From the NCBI GenBank assembly GCA_021401465.1, contig JADDMT010000091.1, positions 1 through 64,000 on the forward strand: a DNA stretch of 64,000 bases. Direction: 5' to 3'. Positions 34,107-45,829 of this stretch are shown here, one piece after another. Both the position numbers and the translations under genes were made by a program. Each line of letters opens with the position of its first letter. Position 1 is the first letter of the stretch. The DNA comes from Teratosphaeria epicoccoides (lineage: Eukaryota; Ascomycota; Dothideomycetes; Mycosphaerellales; Teratosphaeriaceae). Below the pieces are notes generated by a model, which was given only the letters and a program-made list of their open reading frames with translations, had not been told where the DNA came from and searched no databases.

Positions 34107-37100
34107 TTTAAGTAGAGATACGTAGAAGACGTTATACACATAATACGATAGTAGTAGCGATAGCTAGTATACTAGCAAACCTATTATGTCATGTATCTAG
34201 AAGGGTCCGACAAACCTTGGCGTCATCTTCTTACTTAGAAGTTTCAGCTTTAGATTCTTTGTTAACAGTAACACCTTCGTACTAACTACATACTACATCG
34301 GTTTAGCACAGGCGTTATTATGTTTAATCTAGTATTCTGAGGCCTTTTTCTAGTGTTCTATTAGCACTAAATGTACCTCGCGCATACGCCGCGCTAATTC
34401 CGCAGCGGCTAGCACCCTCTCCTTAGAAGACTCGTCCTAAGGCGGTTCTAGGTGTATTTCTAGATCAAAGCTATAAAGAATCTAAAATGGCGACATGCGC
34501 ATAGTAGCATGCATGCTATTATTAACTACGAATTCTGCTATAGGAATTGTGTTAGCCTAGGCATCCTAATTCTTAGTATAGTAGCACTAAAGGTACTACT
34601 TAAGAGTCTAGTTCATACGTTTAGTCTAACTATTAGTCTGTAGATAGAATGCTATACTTAGGGAGAGCTTAACACGCGCCTTAAACACAAATTCTTGCTA
34701 GTATTTACTAGTAAAGACAGAACCTTGATCTAATAGAATACTTCGGGGTACACTAAAGCGCTATATGACTTTGTCGCGAAGTAGTCGCGCAGGCTTACTG
34801 CTTATGCAAGCTTTTGTATATAGGATGAAGACATTTATCTTCGAATATTAGTTAACTACTATAAGGACAGCATTAACTACATCGCTTCTCTACTATGCTA
34901 GCGGCAAATTAGTAAGGAAATCCATGGTTAGGTCTTGCCATAGTCTCTCTAGTAGTAGGAGAGCCTGTTTATCGCTATAGGGGTAATAGCGCCAAGATTT
35001 GCTAATCTAGCATGTCTAGCAGGATTTCACATAGTCGGAAACACCCTGTTCTAGCGTCAGCTACTAGTATTTGCGTCTAAGAAGCGTATTCATCTTCTCT
35101 GCGCCAAAATAAGCCGCAAGTTTATTGTCATGATAAATACGGAGGAGCTGCGAACAGAGTACGTAGTTAGCAGGTACGTAGAGCCTATTGTCAAAGTACT
35201 ACAAGTCGCCAGACTTAGTCTAATCTCTCGGACCGCCTGCAATATCTTGGAGGGCTACACCCTTATTAATTAACTCTAGTTCTCGCTCTTGTAACTGCTA
35301 AATAAGTCTCGAGACTTCTTTAAAGGGTTCTTTCGACATTGCATGATTACTACATGTAAGCTAGTTAACTACCGCACAGATCAAGCTAGGCATAGTTGCC
35401 ATAACCGCCAGATAGGAGGATTCATTGCTAGCGGAGGCTATAAGGCCCTATTAGGCCTGTAGTCAACCTATAAGAGGAGCTAATAACAGGTTGTTACCCT
35501 AAACTACAAGCTTTGCCTGTAGTGTAGGGAGAAGCTATTAGTTACCCTACTCCCTAGTGTTATAGTCTAGTCGTCACGAAGGACCGTTGTTACCTAGATT
35601 TGTCTTCCTAGAATGATGCTAGATAACAAAGTCAAAGCTAGCAAGGAAAGTCGCCTACCTTGCTTGCTAACTACTTAGCTGCTTTATACCCATGAAGCCG
35701 CGAAGGTTGTTATAGTTAGTAAGCACCTTAATAGGGTACGCTACGCCTTCGAGGTAGTGTCGGTACTCCTTAAAGCCGTCGACAATAGCTAAAAGCTCTT
35801 AGTCGTAAGTCTCGTAGTTAAGCTTAGCGCCCTGCATCTTCCGCAACTAGAAGGCAATTAGGTACTATTACGCATGGCCTTCATGTAACTAGAGCTACGA
35901 TATAATTACAGCTATTGCAAATTTTGAAGTATTAGTCTCTATCCGGATCTTTGTAGTAGGGTCAAAGTGCCGAAGTATAGGCGTAGTTTAAGAAGCTACT
36001 TTAAGTTCAGAGAAAGCCTTACTCTAAGCCTCCTCCTAAGGCACTATTCCTGGCTTTTTACCTTAAATCGCGCTCTTTGCAAGGGCCGTGAGGGGAGCTA
36101 CTATCTTTGAATAGGATTTTATGAATCTGCAATAGAAGTTAGTAAACCCTAGGAATACCTACACTTCTTAGAGGGTAGCTAGTTACAGCTACTCTGCGAT
36201 TACAGACACACTTTAGTTATCCATGATAACTCCTTCCATGGAAACGATGTATCTAAGAAACTTAATCCTATCCGTAAGGAATAAGGACTTCTTTAGGTTC
36301 GTATACAGAGCAAACTTGCAGAGTTATTTAAGTACTATCTTTAGATGCTAAATATGCTCCTCCTTCGAGTCAGAGTAGACTAGTATATCGTCTAAATATA
36401 CTACGTAGTAGGTAATAACGAGGCTAGTAAGGGCCCGATTAATATACGCTTGAAAAGTTACTAGTGCATTATTTAACCTAAATAGTATTACTATGTACTC
36501 GAAGTATCTGTACTACGTTTAGAACGTAGTCTTCTACTCGTCGCCCGTTCGGATAGGTATCTAAGTAGGCGTCCTTCAAGTCGATAGACAAGAATATAGC
36601 GGCGCGACTAAGGCGGTCAAGCGTCTTGCTAATAAGTAGTAGGGGGCAGCAGTTCTTCTAAGTCACTGTATTAAGGCCCCTATAGTTAACGTATAGGCGG
36701 AGCGTGTTATCCTTCTTCGGGACGAACATTACTAACGCTCTAGCCTCGCTGTTACTTCGTCAGATCCACGCGTTCTTTTGCGCCTTGTAGACGTAGTCTC
36801 GAAGTGTTTTAAGCTAAGATTCCGACATAGGGTACAGAGGTTAATGCGGAGGATTATAACCCTCCTTAAGGTTAATCGCATGCTCTGCGTCTAGGGCCTA
36901 GGTATAGGCCGTAGCCTCTACGTCAAAAATATCGGCGTATTCCTCTAACTCAGGTAGAAGGGTAACGTCTTCCTTAACGTTCTGTATGTAGACTGCATAC
37001 ACACATTAGACCTTCTTCATGTCTTTGTAGAAGCTATATGCGTCACGTATCCTTACTATAGGAACTTCGCCTTTAGAGCTATAGAACTAATTGTCAGGAG

Positions 37101-38820
37101 CTCTATTAACAACAACTCCCTGCTTATAGCGCTAAGGGCGGCCTAGCAAGAGCTCCTTATTAGGAACGTCTTTAGTGTAGAAGACTTCGTTAGTCTCGCG
37201 CTCTTCTCCTAAAGAGTCCGCAAGTTAGAGGCGTACATTGTACGCGCCTTAAGCCGCTACGCCTTCGCCTCGAAAGGACTTCATAGTAGGCAGCAAGGCT
37301 CCTAGAATCAGCTTCAAAGTAAGCCGTACGATTACCCGCTAGGGTATCACATTAACCTCCGCAAGGTCGTCTAACATGTAGTCTACTAGCTTAAGCGAGC
37401 CATTAACTCAGACTATACCGAATAGGCGCTAGGCAGGCCACGAGTCTACACTATTAGTGACAGACAGCTTAGACACCTGCGGTAGTTATTCGGTATTCTC
37501 GGGCTTGTCCTTCTTTTGCTTCCCCTCTAGGAAGGTTTCAGACACCTTGTTTACCTTCTTCCTATCGCTTCGTTTAGGATAGTAAGCGGCCTAGTAGTCC
37601 TTTGTACTCTAGATGTAGTAGCTGCTTAGAGGCTTCTCGCTACTATCTTTAGGCTTAGAGGGTTTGCTCCTCTAGAAGGAACTACCGCGTTAGACATAAC
37701 TCTTAGGGCGCTTGTAATAGCGGCCCTTTAGTAGGTCTTCAGGGCTTAAACGCTTATTGTCCTTGCCGCTTAATCGTCTATTTCGCTTCAAGGTAATTTC
37801 TATACGTGTCGCAAGGGACACGAGGTCTTGCCAAGTTGTTAGAAGTTCATGAAAAGTCATGATTATGTTCTAAAGATTGTTATTAAGCTTGACGAGTAGG
37901 TGCTACACGCGTTACGTCTTAGTATAGGGTAGCATCTGTCCCTCGAGCGTAGCGAGATAGGTAGCGAAGCTAGAGGTAGTTTGTCCCTTCCCCTACTTAG
38001 CCTTCTCATACTCGACAGACACTATAAGGGCATAGTTCCCTAGATCCTTAACCTAGTTAACACAGAACTAGCAAAAGTCCGCCTATGTATACGTTCTGTT
38101 ATAGACCTGCATAAGGTTTTACTACTCATGCTAATTGTTACGGGGTTCCTTATCCTCTTTAAGCTACATTATACTAAAGGTAACCTGTTCGCCCTCTATG
38201 GCATATCCGCGTAAGTTAAGCACGAAAACTGCCTCACACGCCTGCAAGAAAGTTCGAGCCTCCTTTAAGGTATCTCCCTTAAACGGCTTTAGGTTACATG
38301 CGTTACGACTACCTCCTAGTTAGCCTACTATGGCCCCGAATTAAGGCACTACATTTGCAGGCATATGTAGAGGGTCTACGCCTACTAGTACGTTATCTTT
38401 GCAGGTCCCTAGCGTGAAATCTTGCTAGATTTCTTCATCCGCTAGTTTGCTAGTACTACTCATAGTAACGTCTTTGTCGTCCTCGCTGTTATCGCTACTA
38501 GAAGGGGTGCGGCCCTAGCCCTAGTCCGCAAGGCGGTTCGCGACCTAATTGACAATCATGGCTACAAGGGCTAGGTTCATAGTCAGGGTTAGCTGTAGTC
38601 CCTGTGCAGGGGATCTATTTACTTGTCTGCTACGTAATTAGCCTCTAGTAGAACCGTCGTTTAATGTAGTGTCGCTTACAGGAGGTACTCCTACAGGCTA
38701 ATTACTTAGGCTAGCTTTGCTATTACAGGCGCTTAGGATAGCGCTTACTACGCGTTAGTTACGAGTTCGCGGTACTCTAGACATGTTGTAATATTCTCTG
38801 CTAGACTGCAAAGTAGGGGG
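34107..38820 (-). pseudogene. gag-pol of outer chromovirus A (main part), RIP-damaged
   Basis: Parallel to inner-A gag-pol throughout (same integrase, RNase H, RT and gag segments) but more A+T-rich, with more TAG and TTA substitutions. The RT YLDD codons at 36,398-36,387 are intact. The C-terminal chromodomain part lies on the far side of the inner element at 25,640-25,932. The outer copy must be older than the inner one that splits it, and its heavier mutation load agrees. Confidence 0.88.
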
Positions 38821-38833
38821 GAGAAAGCAGAAC

Positions 38834-39223
38834 TAATATAGATGTATATGCTATATAATTTGAAAATATCTCGTAGTATAACAGAGTAATCTGACCTTTT
38901 AGTAGGTACAAGACAGCGCTGCTTTCTGCTTATTGCAGAGGTAGCGCTAGAGGTGCTTATAACCCCTGACGCCCCTTAATTAGGGAAAGCATGTCTGAGC
39001 CTAACCCTGCAGGGGTACTATAGGGTCAGGAAGCCCCTGTAGGGGTACCGTAGGGTTAGCGACATAGAAGTATCCTACGTTAAGCATTAATCCTACTTAG
39101 ACAACATACGAGCTAAGGTATGTACGAAGGACCCCCTTACTATGTATAGCAGGGTTACTACATGCTAAGGGCAGGCATTAGAACCTATGCGGCTCTAATG
39201 GCCTCCTAGTATCAACTGTATCA
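38834..39223 (-). repeat. 5' LTR of outer A
   Basis: A 390-bp unit with the 30-bp duplication shared with 22,807-23,196. It ends GTATCA and is followed by TSD TACTA. Confidence 0.92.
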
Positions 39224-39234
39224 TACTACTACTA

Positions 39235-39751
39235 CTACACGCTACCTCTAGAGAGGTCATAGCGCTCTTTATTAGTATACTCTAGTAGCGTAGTACCTGT
39301 AAATGTAGCCCCCTAGAGTACCTTAATATAGATTATACTATCTATAATAGTATGACTCACGTTAACTATCTACTCTATAATAGTATTAAGCTTTACACGC
39401 ATTATAGCAAACTAGCTATTACTATAGTCTATAAGACTAGTAACGTGCTCTACTAGCATAGCTAACCGCCCCTTAACTATACTAAACCTTGCTATAATAG
39501 ACCGCACGTTACTATTATTATTAACATTATTAATGTCTCTAGTACTACTAAGCATACCCTCTATATTACTAAGCCGCGCGTTAATGCATATGTCGAATTT
39601 GTTAAGTCGTAGTTTAATTGTAGTAAGCCTTAACTTAACTACCCCTATTTTCTCCTTAATTAATAGCTTATACTAGCGATTAGCGTAACATCTAACGCAA
39701 TTGTTACACTTAGAATGTGTAAGCCGTATTATCACGCTAGGACTAGACCCT
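39235..39751 (-). pseudogene. Minus-strand gene of element X: Cys cluster, probable coiled coil and fossil polyglutamine
   Basis: This frame has only four internal TAG codons in roughly 170 and otherwise reads well: HSKCNNCVRCYANRQ (Cys-x2-Cys-x2-Cys), then KEKIGVVKLRLTTIKLRLNK and ARLSNIEGML, a Leu/Ile heptad-like region. It ends RYDLSRGSV followed by a run of TAG. Its 5' part is across element B at 53,579-53,473. With B and one TSD copy removed, the codon spanning the junction keeps the frame, and from the ATG at 53,579 to the TAG run is exactly 207 codons. With A and D removed, the TAG run is seven codons long and the frame continues at 22,312 with HSEELRGLALSK. The TAG run is best read as RIP-converted CAG repeats. 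Confidence 0.55.
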
Positions 39752-39957
39752 TAATATAGTATGCGACTAGTAATTAATACGTAGGTATGTAGCAGTATAT
39801 AGAGCCTCTATCCCTAACTATAGGGTAAGGTCTAAAGACTAATTACTGCCCTTCTTCAATTATCCCGCAAAGCGCATAAGATGCGCCTACGTACGTCACG
39901 TACGGCTTAGCTTGTTAGCGTAGCCAAATGAGCCTATAGCTTAGCCGTCTAGCATCA
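39752..39957 (-). repeat. 3' LTR of B
   Basis: A 206-bp unit; TSD ACCCT immediately to its left; pairs with 53,262-53,467. Confidence 0.9.
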
Positions 39958-40258
39958 TTTGCCCCCTTCTCCTATAAGGGCCCTCTTAACACTCAGAGAG
40001 CTTCCTTCCTGCGCTAAGCAAGATTAGGTCCCCTACAGTTTACTCTGTAAGCAGGTAGCCCCCTTGTAAACCCCCCTCCTCGCGGAGGCAGCTTGTAAAT
40101 TATGCTAGAGTCATGACTTAGGCGACATGACTCTTTGTCGCTACGTGAAGCATGCCGCGAACACGCTCGTTAGTTCTAATTAGTTCTAGCGCTAGTTACT
40201 TGTAGTAACAGGGAGTTTATAACTACAGGAAGCTTCTATAGTGTAAACAGCGCGCAGG

Positions 40259-40264
40259 TATAAA
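40259..40264 (+). promoter_or_regulatory. TATA box upstream of the antisense gene of B
   Basis: TATAAA lies 61 bp before the candidate start of the plus-strand accessory gene, the same arrangement as in family A. Confidence 0.5.
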
Positions 40265-40319
40265 GTCCGCTATTCGTATGCAGTAATCCTGACTTTCTTT
40301 ATTACATTAACCTTTTAAC

Positions 40320-41404
40320 ATACCTCCTAAAGGTTCTAAGATCGCCGCTAGCGCTGCGCTAGCTACTCCTACGAGGTTAACAGGTGCCTAGCCTGCTAAA
40401 TTTACGCCCTCCTCCTACTACAGTTATAGTAAGAAGCCGCTTGTTAATAACTACGAGCGCTACGCGTAGTACATCGGCCTTTCTAGTACATGTCGCTTGC
40501 TTTAAACATACGTAGTACGCTACTAACTTGATTTTAGAGTACAGGCAATGTAACGTATACTTCAAGTTAGGATAGCAGAAGCGTTACAAGTAGTATGCCT
40601 CTTTGTCTGCCTAAGTCTTACACTTCTCCTGCTTGTTATAACTACTAACTATGCTTGCAGCTATAGCAAGAACAACTACGTGTGTACCTCTATGAACTAG
40701 GCCATAGCGGCCAAATATAATGTCGTGCTCTACGCCCGCGCTAAGGCTAGGCGTGTTAGGCGTAATCCTGACACTACTAACAAGGACTACGCCGTAGCCT
40801 AGCGGGCCTTCCTAGACGCTGCCGCGAACTAGCGCCTGCTACTTAAGGTATGTTTCCTACCTGCTTGTTACATACCTAAGGCATAGGTTTTAGGTACTAA
40901 CTATCTATAGAGGCTATAGCGTAACCGCGACTCTGTCCCTAAGCGCTTCCCTGCTATTACGACTAAGGCCAAGCGTGCTGCTAGCGCCGCGCTAGCAGGT
41001 AGTAGCAGCTAGGCTGTTGCTGCTACTAAGTAGCACACGTAGGCCTTAGTAGGCCTCTTTGAGCTTAGCCGCGCTATAAGTCCCCTGGCTTGTCGTTCGC
41101 CTGTCGCATGCTAACCTGCTAATAGTTCCTAGATGCCAGCGTGCCCCGCGCGGATCTCACTTGCGCCGACGCCGCCATAAGTAGGCTCCGGGCCTGTCTT
41201 AATAACGAGATAGAGGTAAGCATATCCTGGGAATACTCCCTGTTAGATCGTTGCCTGCTAACCCCTTGCTAGGAGCGTAAGGGCCTTATAGACCTCCTAG
41301 GTCGTCGCCCTGACGATGATGAAGACGTAGAGGCAGAGGAGGATGCGAACATAGTAGTAGGGGATGATGCGGAGATAGTAGTAGAGGATGATAAGTAGCC
41401 CTAA
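40320..41404 (+). pseudogene. Antisense accessory gene of chromovirus B with multiple introns, RIP-damaged
   Basis: Plus strand, opposite to gag-pol, between the chromodomain and 3' LTR. The start appears as ATA (probable former ATG, PPKGSKIA follows). Splice signals: branch TACTAAC 40,521-40,527 with acceptor to 40,537 (donor unclear); 40,593-40,660 (donor GTATGC, TACTAAC, CAG); 40,848-40,910 (GTATGT, TACTAAC, TAG); 41,076-41,125 (donor now ATAAGT, GCTAAC, TAG); 41,216-41,272 (GTAAGC, GCTAAC, TAG). Removing the last four keeps one frame: QCNVYFKLG, AIAAKYNVVLYARAKARRV, SVPKRFPAITTKAKRAA, FLDASVPRADLTCADAAI, ERKGLIDLLGRRPDDDEDVE. The N-terminus has Cys and Tyr in Cys-like spacing; the C-terminus is very acidic. 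The first exon is the least certain part. Confidence 0.6.
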
Positions 41405-41559
41405 TTCGAGCGCTCTTAGGGGGTAGGCAGCTCTAGCTACAAGCATGCTTGGCTTTCGCGCCCCGCCTAGGGCCAAAATATAGGTAGCCTGTAATGCCGT
41501 TTCCCCTAGACTTACTTTCCCCTTTGTCCTCTACCTAATCTCTTCTTGCCTCTCTCCTA

Positions 41560-44500
41560 CGCCAGGTATGCTTTAATCAGGTCCTTCGTGCCCTCGTAGT
41601 CGGCTTCATTAACCTAGATGTTGTAATCCTCTAGCTAATCCTTCTACTACACTAGGTATTAGTGTATACCGCCATGTACCCTTATACCTCTAATAGCCTT
41701 AACCTTATACTTGCTACCCTCTTTAGCAAGAGGCATAGGATAGGCAGGCTCTTTGCCTGCTCGGCTATTCTAAGGCTCAAGTAGCGAGACATAGAAAACA
41801 TTGTAGATCTAGTACTAGGAAGGCAGTACTAGGCAATAAGCCTGATTACCTATTACATCTAGCATGCGAAATGGTCTGACGAATCAGGCTGCTATCTTCT
41901 TCTTTAGCACTAGTAGTCGCAAGTTCTTAGTTAACAATAGCACTATATCTCCCACAGAATAAGCTTAGCGCTTATGCCGCGTGTAATAGTACTCTACCCG
42001 CTAGTTTACTGTCTATCGCTAATTCTCTTTAAGCTTTTTAGTTATGTCGCGTAACTAATGCGCGCGCTCTATAGCAGCTAGTACCCTTCCTTTAGCAGAC
42101 TCGTCCCGAGGCGCTAATGTCAGGGAAGGCTAGAATCCTAATACTACCTAGAAAGGCGACATGCTAGTAGTAGTATTATCGTATACGTTGCTCGCATATT
42201 TAGCTTGCAGTAACAACTTAGCCTAGTCATTTTGTTCCTCATTATAGTAATAACAGGGGTACTATTCTAGAGTCTAGTTTGCCTGCTTAGTCTAGCTATT
42301 AGTTTGCAGATAAAAGGCCGTGCTAAGCTTATGCTTTAGTTATGCTTTACATATAAAGTTACTCTAGTATTAGCTAGTAAAGACACTACTACGATCTAAG
42401 AGCGCTCCTTCTAGCATGCTAAAACGACATACAACTTTACGTACTATGATGTTCGCTAGTTCTAAGCTAGTACACGTCTTATTAGTTAGGACAAAGATTA
42501 CTATCTTAGAGAACCTATCGACAATTACTAGGATGGCATTATACATGAAACCAAAGAGCTTGCTTAGGGGCAAGTCCGTAATGAAGTCTATAGTAATCTC
42601 TTACTATAGCCTGTTAGGTAGGGGCAAAGCATACGCCTCGCTATATCTGCGATAGTACTTGCTCTTTATTATTTGGCATATGTAGCAGGTTTAGACGTAT
42701 TCGTTAACCTCCTTTGTAATATCCGGCTACTAGTACTTTCGCGACAACAAGGTAAGGGTATAGTTCCTCCTAAAGTGCCTAGCTAACAGGTTGTTATAAT
42801 GTAGGCGTAGTAGTTACGCCTTTAATGCTTTATCATTTAGGACCTAAATGCGATTGCCCTTATACTAGACGCTATACTTGTACTCCTAGTCCTCGCTAGT
42901 GCTTTCAGGTCGCTCTAAGGCTAATTGTTCTCTGAAATGTCCTTTACTAGAGACTCTTCCTAGGTTACTACCTTGCAAATGAAGGCTAGTAGGGTTGTCA
43001 TAGGTTAGTGCTCTCTAGGTCAGAGTAGGAGCTCTATGCTCTTCGCCCGCTATACGCATGTAGCCTAGATGCGATTAACAATTAGGTTACTAGCTTGTTC
43101 TCTCTCCTAGCCCTAGAATGACAGTTTATTTCTTAGGGTTAGGAGGAGCGTGTTTGCCGCCTACGTAGATAGTACGTAATCCGCATGACAGGAAGGCCTA
43201 TCGGCTAGGTTGTTAGTTCCCTTATTATGCTTAATAGCAAAATCGAACCTCGACAGATTCATGGCCTACTAAGCTTAGCGGCCGTTTACCTGTTTTACGC
43301 CTATGAACCTACAAAGGTTATTATAGTCAGAGAGTACGCAAATAGTCTGCAGCGCGCCTTCAAGATAGTAGCGCCATGTCTTGAAGCATTCTACGATTGC
43401 TAACAGCTCTTATTTATAGGTCTCGTAGTTCTACTCTACTAGGGTAAACTTCTAAGAGTAGAATGTAATAGGGTGCTAGCAAGTAGTGTCTTCGCTCGCA
43501 ACAAGCTAGGAGAGAATGCCGCCTAAGGCAAATCTAGAGGCGTCTGTTTCCATCTTAATTAGAAGTTTAGGATCATAATGCTAGAGGATTAGAGTACTAG
43601 TAAAGGCTAATATAAGCATGCGGAAAGTAGCCTCTTTAGCCTCTCCCTATAGGAACGGGCTACCCTTTCCCTTAGCCATGGTAGTAAGCAGCGCGGCTAT
43701 CTTAGAATAGTTCTTAATGAACCTCTAGTAGAAGTTAGCGAAGCTAAGAAAGCTCTAAACTTCCTTTAGAGTCTTAGGTACAGGCTACTCCTTTACTACG
43801 CTAAGCTTGCTCTCATCTATTAACACGCCTAAGCTGTTAATGACGAAGCCTAGGAACTCTAGCTAGTAAGTATAGAACTTGCACTTCTTTTAGCTAGCGT
43901 ATAGAGTGTATTTTCGTAGCCGTTCTAATACTAGGCATAGGTACTAAGTATGTTCCTCGCGTAAGTCGCTATAGATCAGGATATCGTCTAAATATACCAT
44001 GTAACAAACATCTACGAGGCTGGCAAGGTCTCGATTAATGTACGCTTAAAAGGTTGCTAGAGCGTTAGTTAACCTAAAAGGCATTACTAGATACTTCAAG
44101 TAACTATAGCGCGTATAAAACGTAGTCTTCTAGTAGTCATCTTCCTTGATTAGGATCCTATAGTATGCGTCCTTTAAGTCTAACTTAGAGAACCATGCTA
44201 CACGCCTAAGGCGCGTAAGAGTCTCATCGATAAGCGGCAAGGGGCATTAATCCTTGACTAAAATCTCATTTAGCCTATAGTAATCTACACATAGTCGTAT
44301 AGTCTTGTCCTTCTTTAGTACGAACAGGATAGGAGCACCTGCCTCGCTAGTACTACGCTAGATCTAACTATTCTGAAGGGCCTAATCGAGATATTCCTAA
44401 AGTAGTTCTAGCTCTGCTCCTAACAGATTATACAGAGGCCGAAAAGGCGGCTTCTTGCTATCTTGTAACGTGATAGCATACTCTACGCTGTTAACGCGCC

Positions 44501-45519
44501 TAAGCTTAGTCACGTCACGTCCTTTTCGTTAGTAAACATGTTAGCAAAGTCCTTGACTACATCAGGAAGAGGTCCTAGTCCTGCTGTTTTACTAGTAGCG
44601 ACTACAAATACCTAAGATTCGGTTTTTAATAACCGATAGAAACGCCTAGCGTCAAGCACGCGTGCTATGGCGGGTACGCTGCTATAACGCCACTTATCTG
44701 TGTTACTATGTATGATGATAGTCTGCTAGCGCCTCTAGGGCCGCCCTAGCAAGACTAGCGCTCCTAGCATATCTAATGTGTAGAATATGCTCTATGTATG
44801 CTTCTCGTATCCTATACTATCTGCTAGCCAGATCTTTAGCTAATATGCGCCATAATAATAGCCTCTCTTCCCCTAGAATGAATCCATAGCAGGAAGAGGC
44901 ACGCTTGCGACTCGCTTAAGCCTATGCTATAAGGCGTAAGCTTAAGACATGACGTTAATGTCTACGTAGTTATCAAGTAACATGTCTGTCTTAACTTCGT
45001 CCCCTTCTGCGACAACAATAGCGCCCTTTAGGCGCTTCGTAGGCACTAGGGCTACGTCTAGTCCTAAAGCATCTTCGCTTCTAGTCAAGGCTATAGAAGG
45101 GCTCCTTGACTAGTTACTAGCCCTTGCCTGACACACTGCTACTATCCTCTCATGTAGTAGGCAGGCTTAGGCATAGCGTTAAGCCTTAGCTAGCTACACT
45201 ATTTCTACCTTGCGGGTAGAGGCTGTTGCCTCCCTCTTTAGCGCGCGATAGTCCCGCGCCTAATAGCCGGGTTTGCTACAGTTGTAGTAGTTGTCATTCT
45301 TGTTAGCTACTCCGCTACTACTCTGAGTAGGTAGCGCTAACCTTTGAGGATCTCTACTAGGCTTCTTACTATCGCCCCTGTTAGGCTTCTTCAGGTCCTG
45401 TTAGTTTTAATGCTTGCTAGTAGTATGCTTATGTAGGGCACGCGAGCCTCTTACTCCTAACTACTTAATCCAAGTTGCTAGGGAGATCAATTTATCCCTA
45501 GTCTTAGGTACCTAATAGT
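41560..45519 (-). pseudogene. gag-pol of chromovirus B, RIP-damaged
   Basis: Minus-strand order from right to left: zinc knuckle at 45,292-45,241 (NCSKPG...ARDY, with Cys and His positions turned to Tyr), protease region, RT (YLDD codons intact at 43,994-43,983), RNase H, integrase core (AILVIVDRFSKIVIFVLTNK at about 42,535-42,475, then SVFTS), and a chromodomain-like end (about 41,670-41,640 and the helix DLIKAYLA). The start of gag lies beyond element C, at 52,467-53,261. In-frame TAG codons are frequent. Domains are typical of a chromovirus but the sequence differs clearly from A and C. Confidence 0.85.
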
Positions 45520-45524
45520 ACACC

Positions 45525-45781
45525 TGTTAGGACTACCTCCGCACGTCCCCACAGAATCTACCTACTAACTTACTAGCCCTGACTAGCCTAGCAGGGCGCG
45601 ATCCGGCTACGGTCGTCCCTATTAGGGCCCGGGCCGCCTAGGCCTGCCTGGCCTAGGCATAGTAAGGGGACTCCTCGATCCCCCTAACTCATCCTACTTC
45701 CTTCCCTATTAATTCGAGTAGTCCTACTATACACCTACAGCCTGTACTTTAGCTAGCCTACGTTAGTCCTATTACTTTACA
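45525..45781 (+). repeat. 5' LTR of C
   Basis: A 257-bp TG...CA unit. It differs from the 3' LTR at a small number of sites that are nearly all C/T or G/A transitions. Confidence 0.93.
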
Positions 45782-45829
45782 CGCGAATCGATCCTACTAA
45801 GCATAACGGGCATCGTATAGTAATGATGA

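Larger units (their letters stand above)
22807..39223 (-). mobile_element. Chromovirus A, outer copy (Ty3/Gypsy), interrupted by a second A copy
   Basis: Two 390-bp LTRs (22,807-23,196 and 38,834-39,223) are flanked by TSD TACTA (22,802-22,806 and 39,224-39,228). Both LTRs carry a ~30-bp internal duplication that the inner copy's LTRs lack, which independently pairs them. Coding runs on the minus strand, so the 5' LTR is on the right. Without the inner element and its TSD, the length is about 8.2 kb. Internal order on the minus strand is gag, protease, reverse transcriptase, RNase H, integrase, chromodomain, then an accessory gene on the plus strand and a polypurine tract beside the left LTR. 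Confidence 0.92.
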
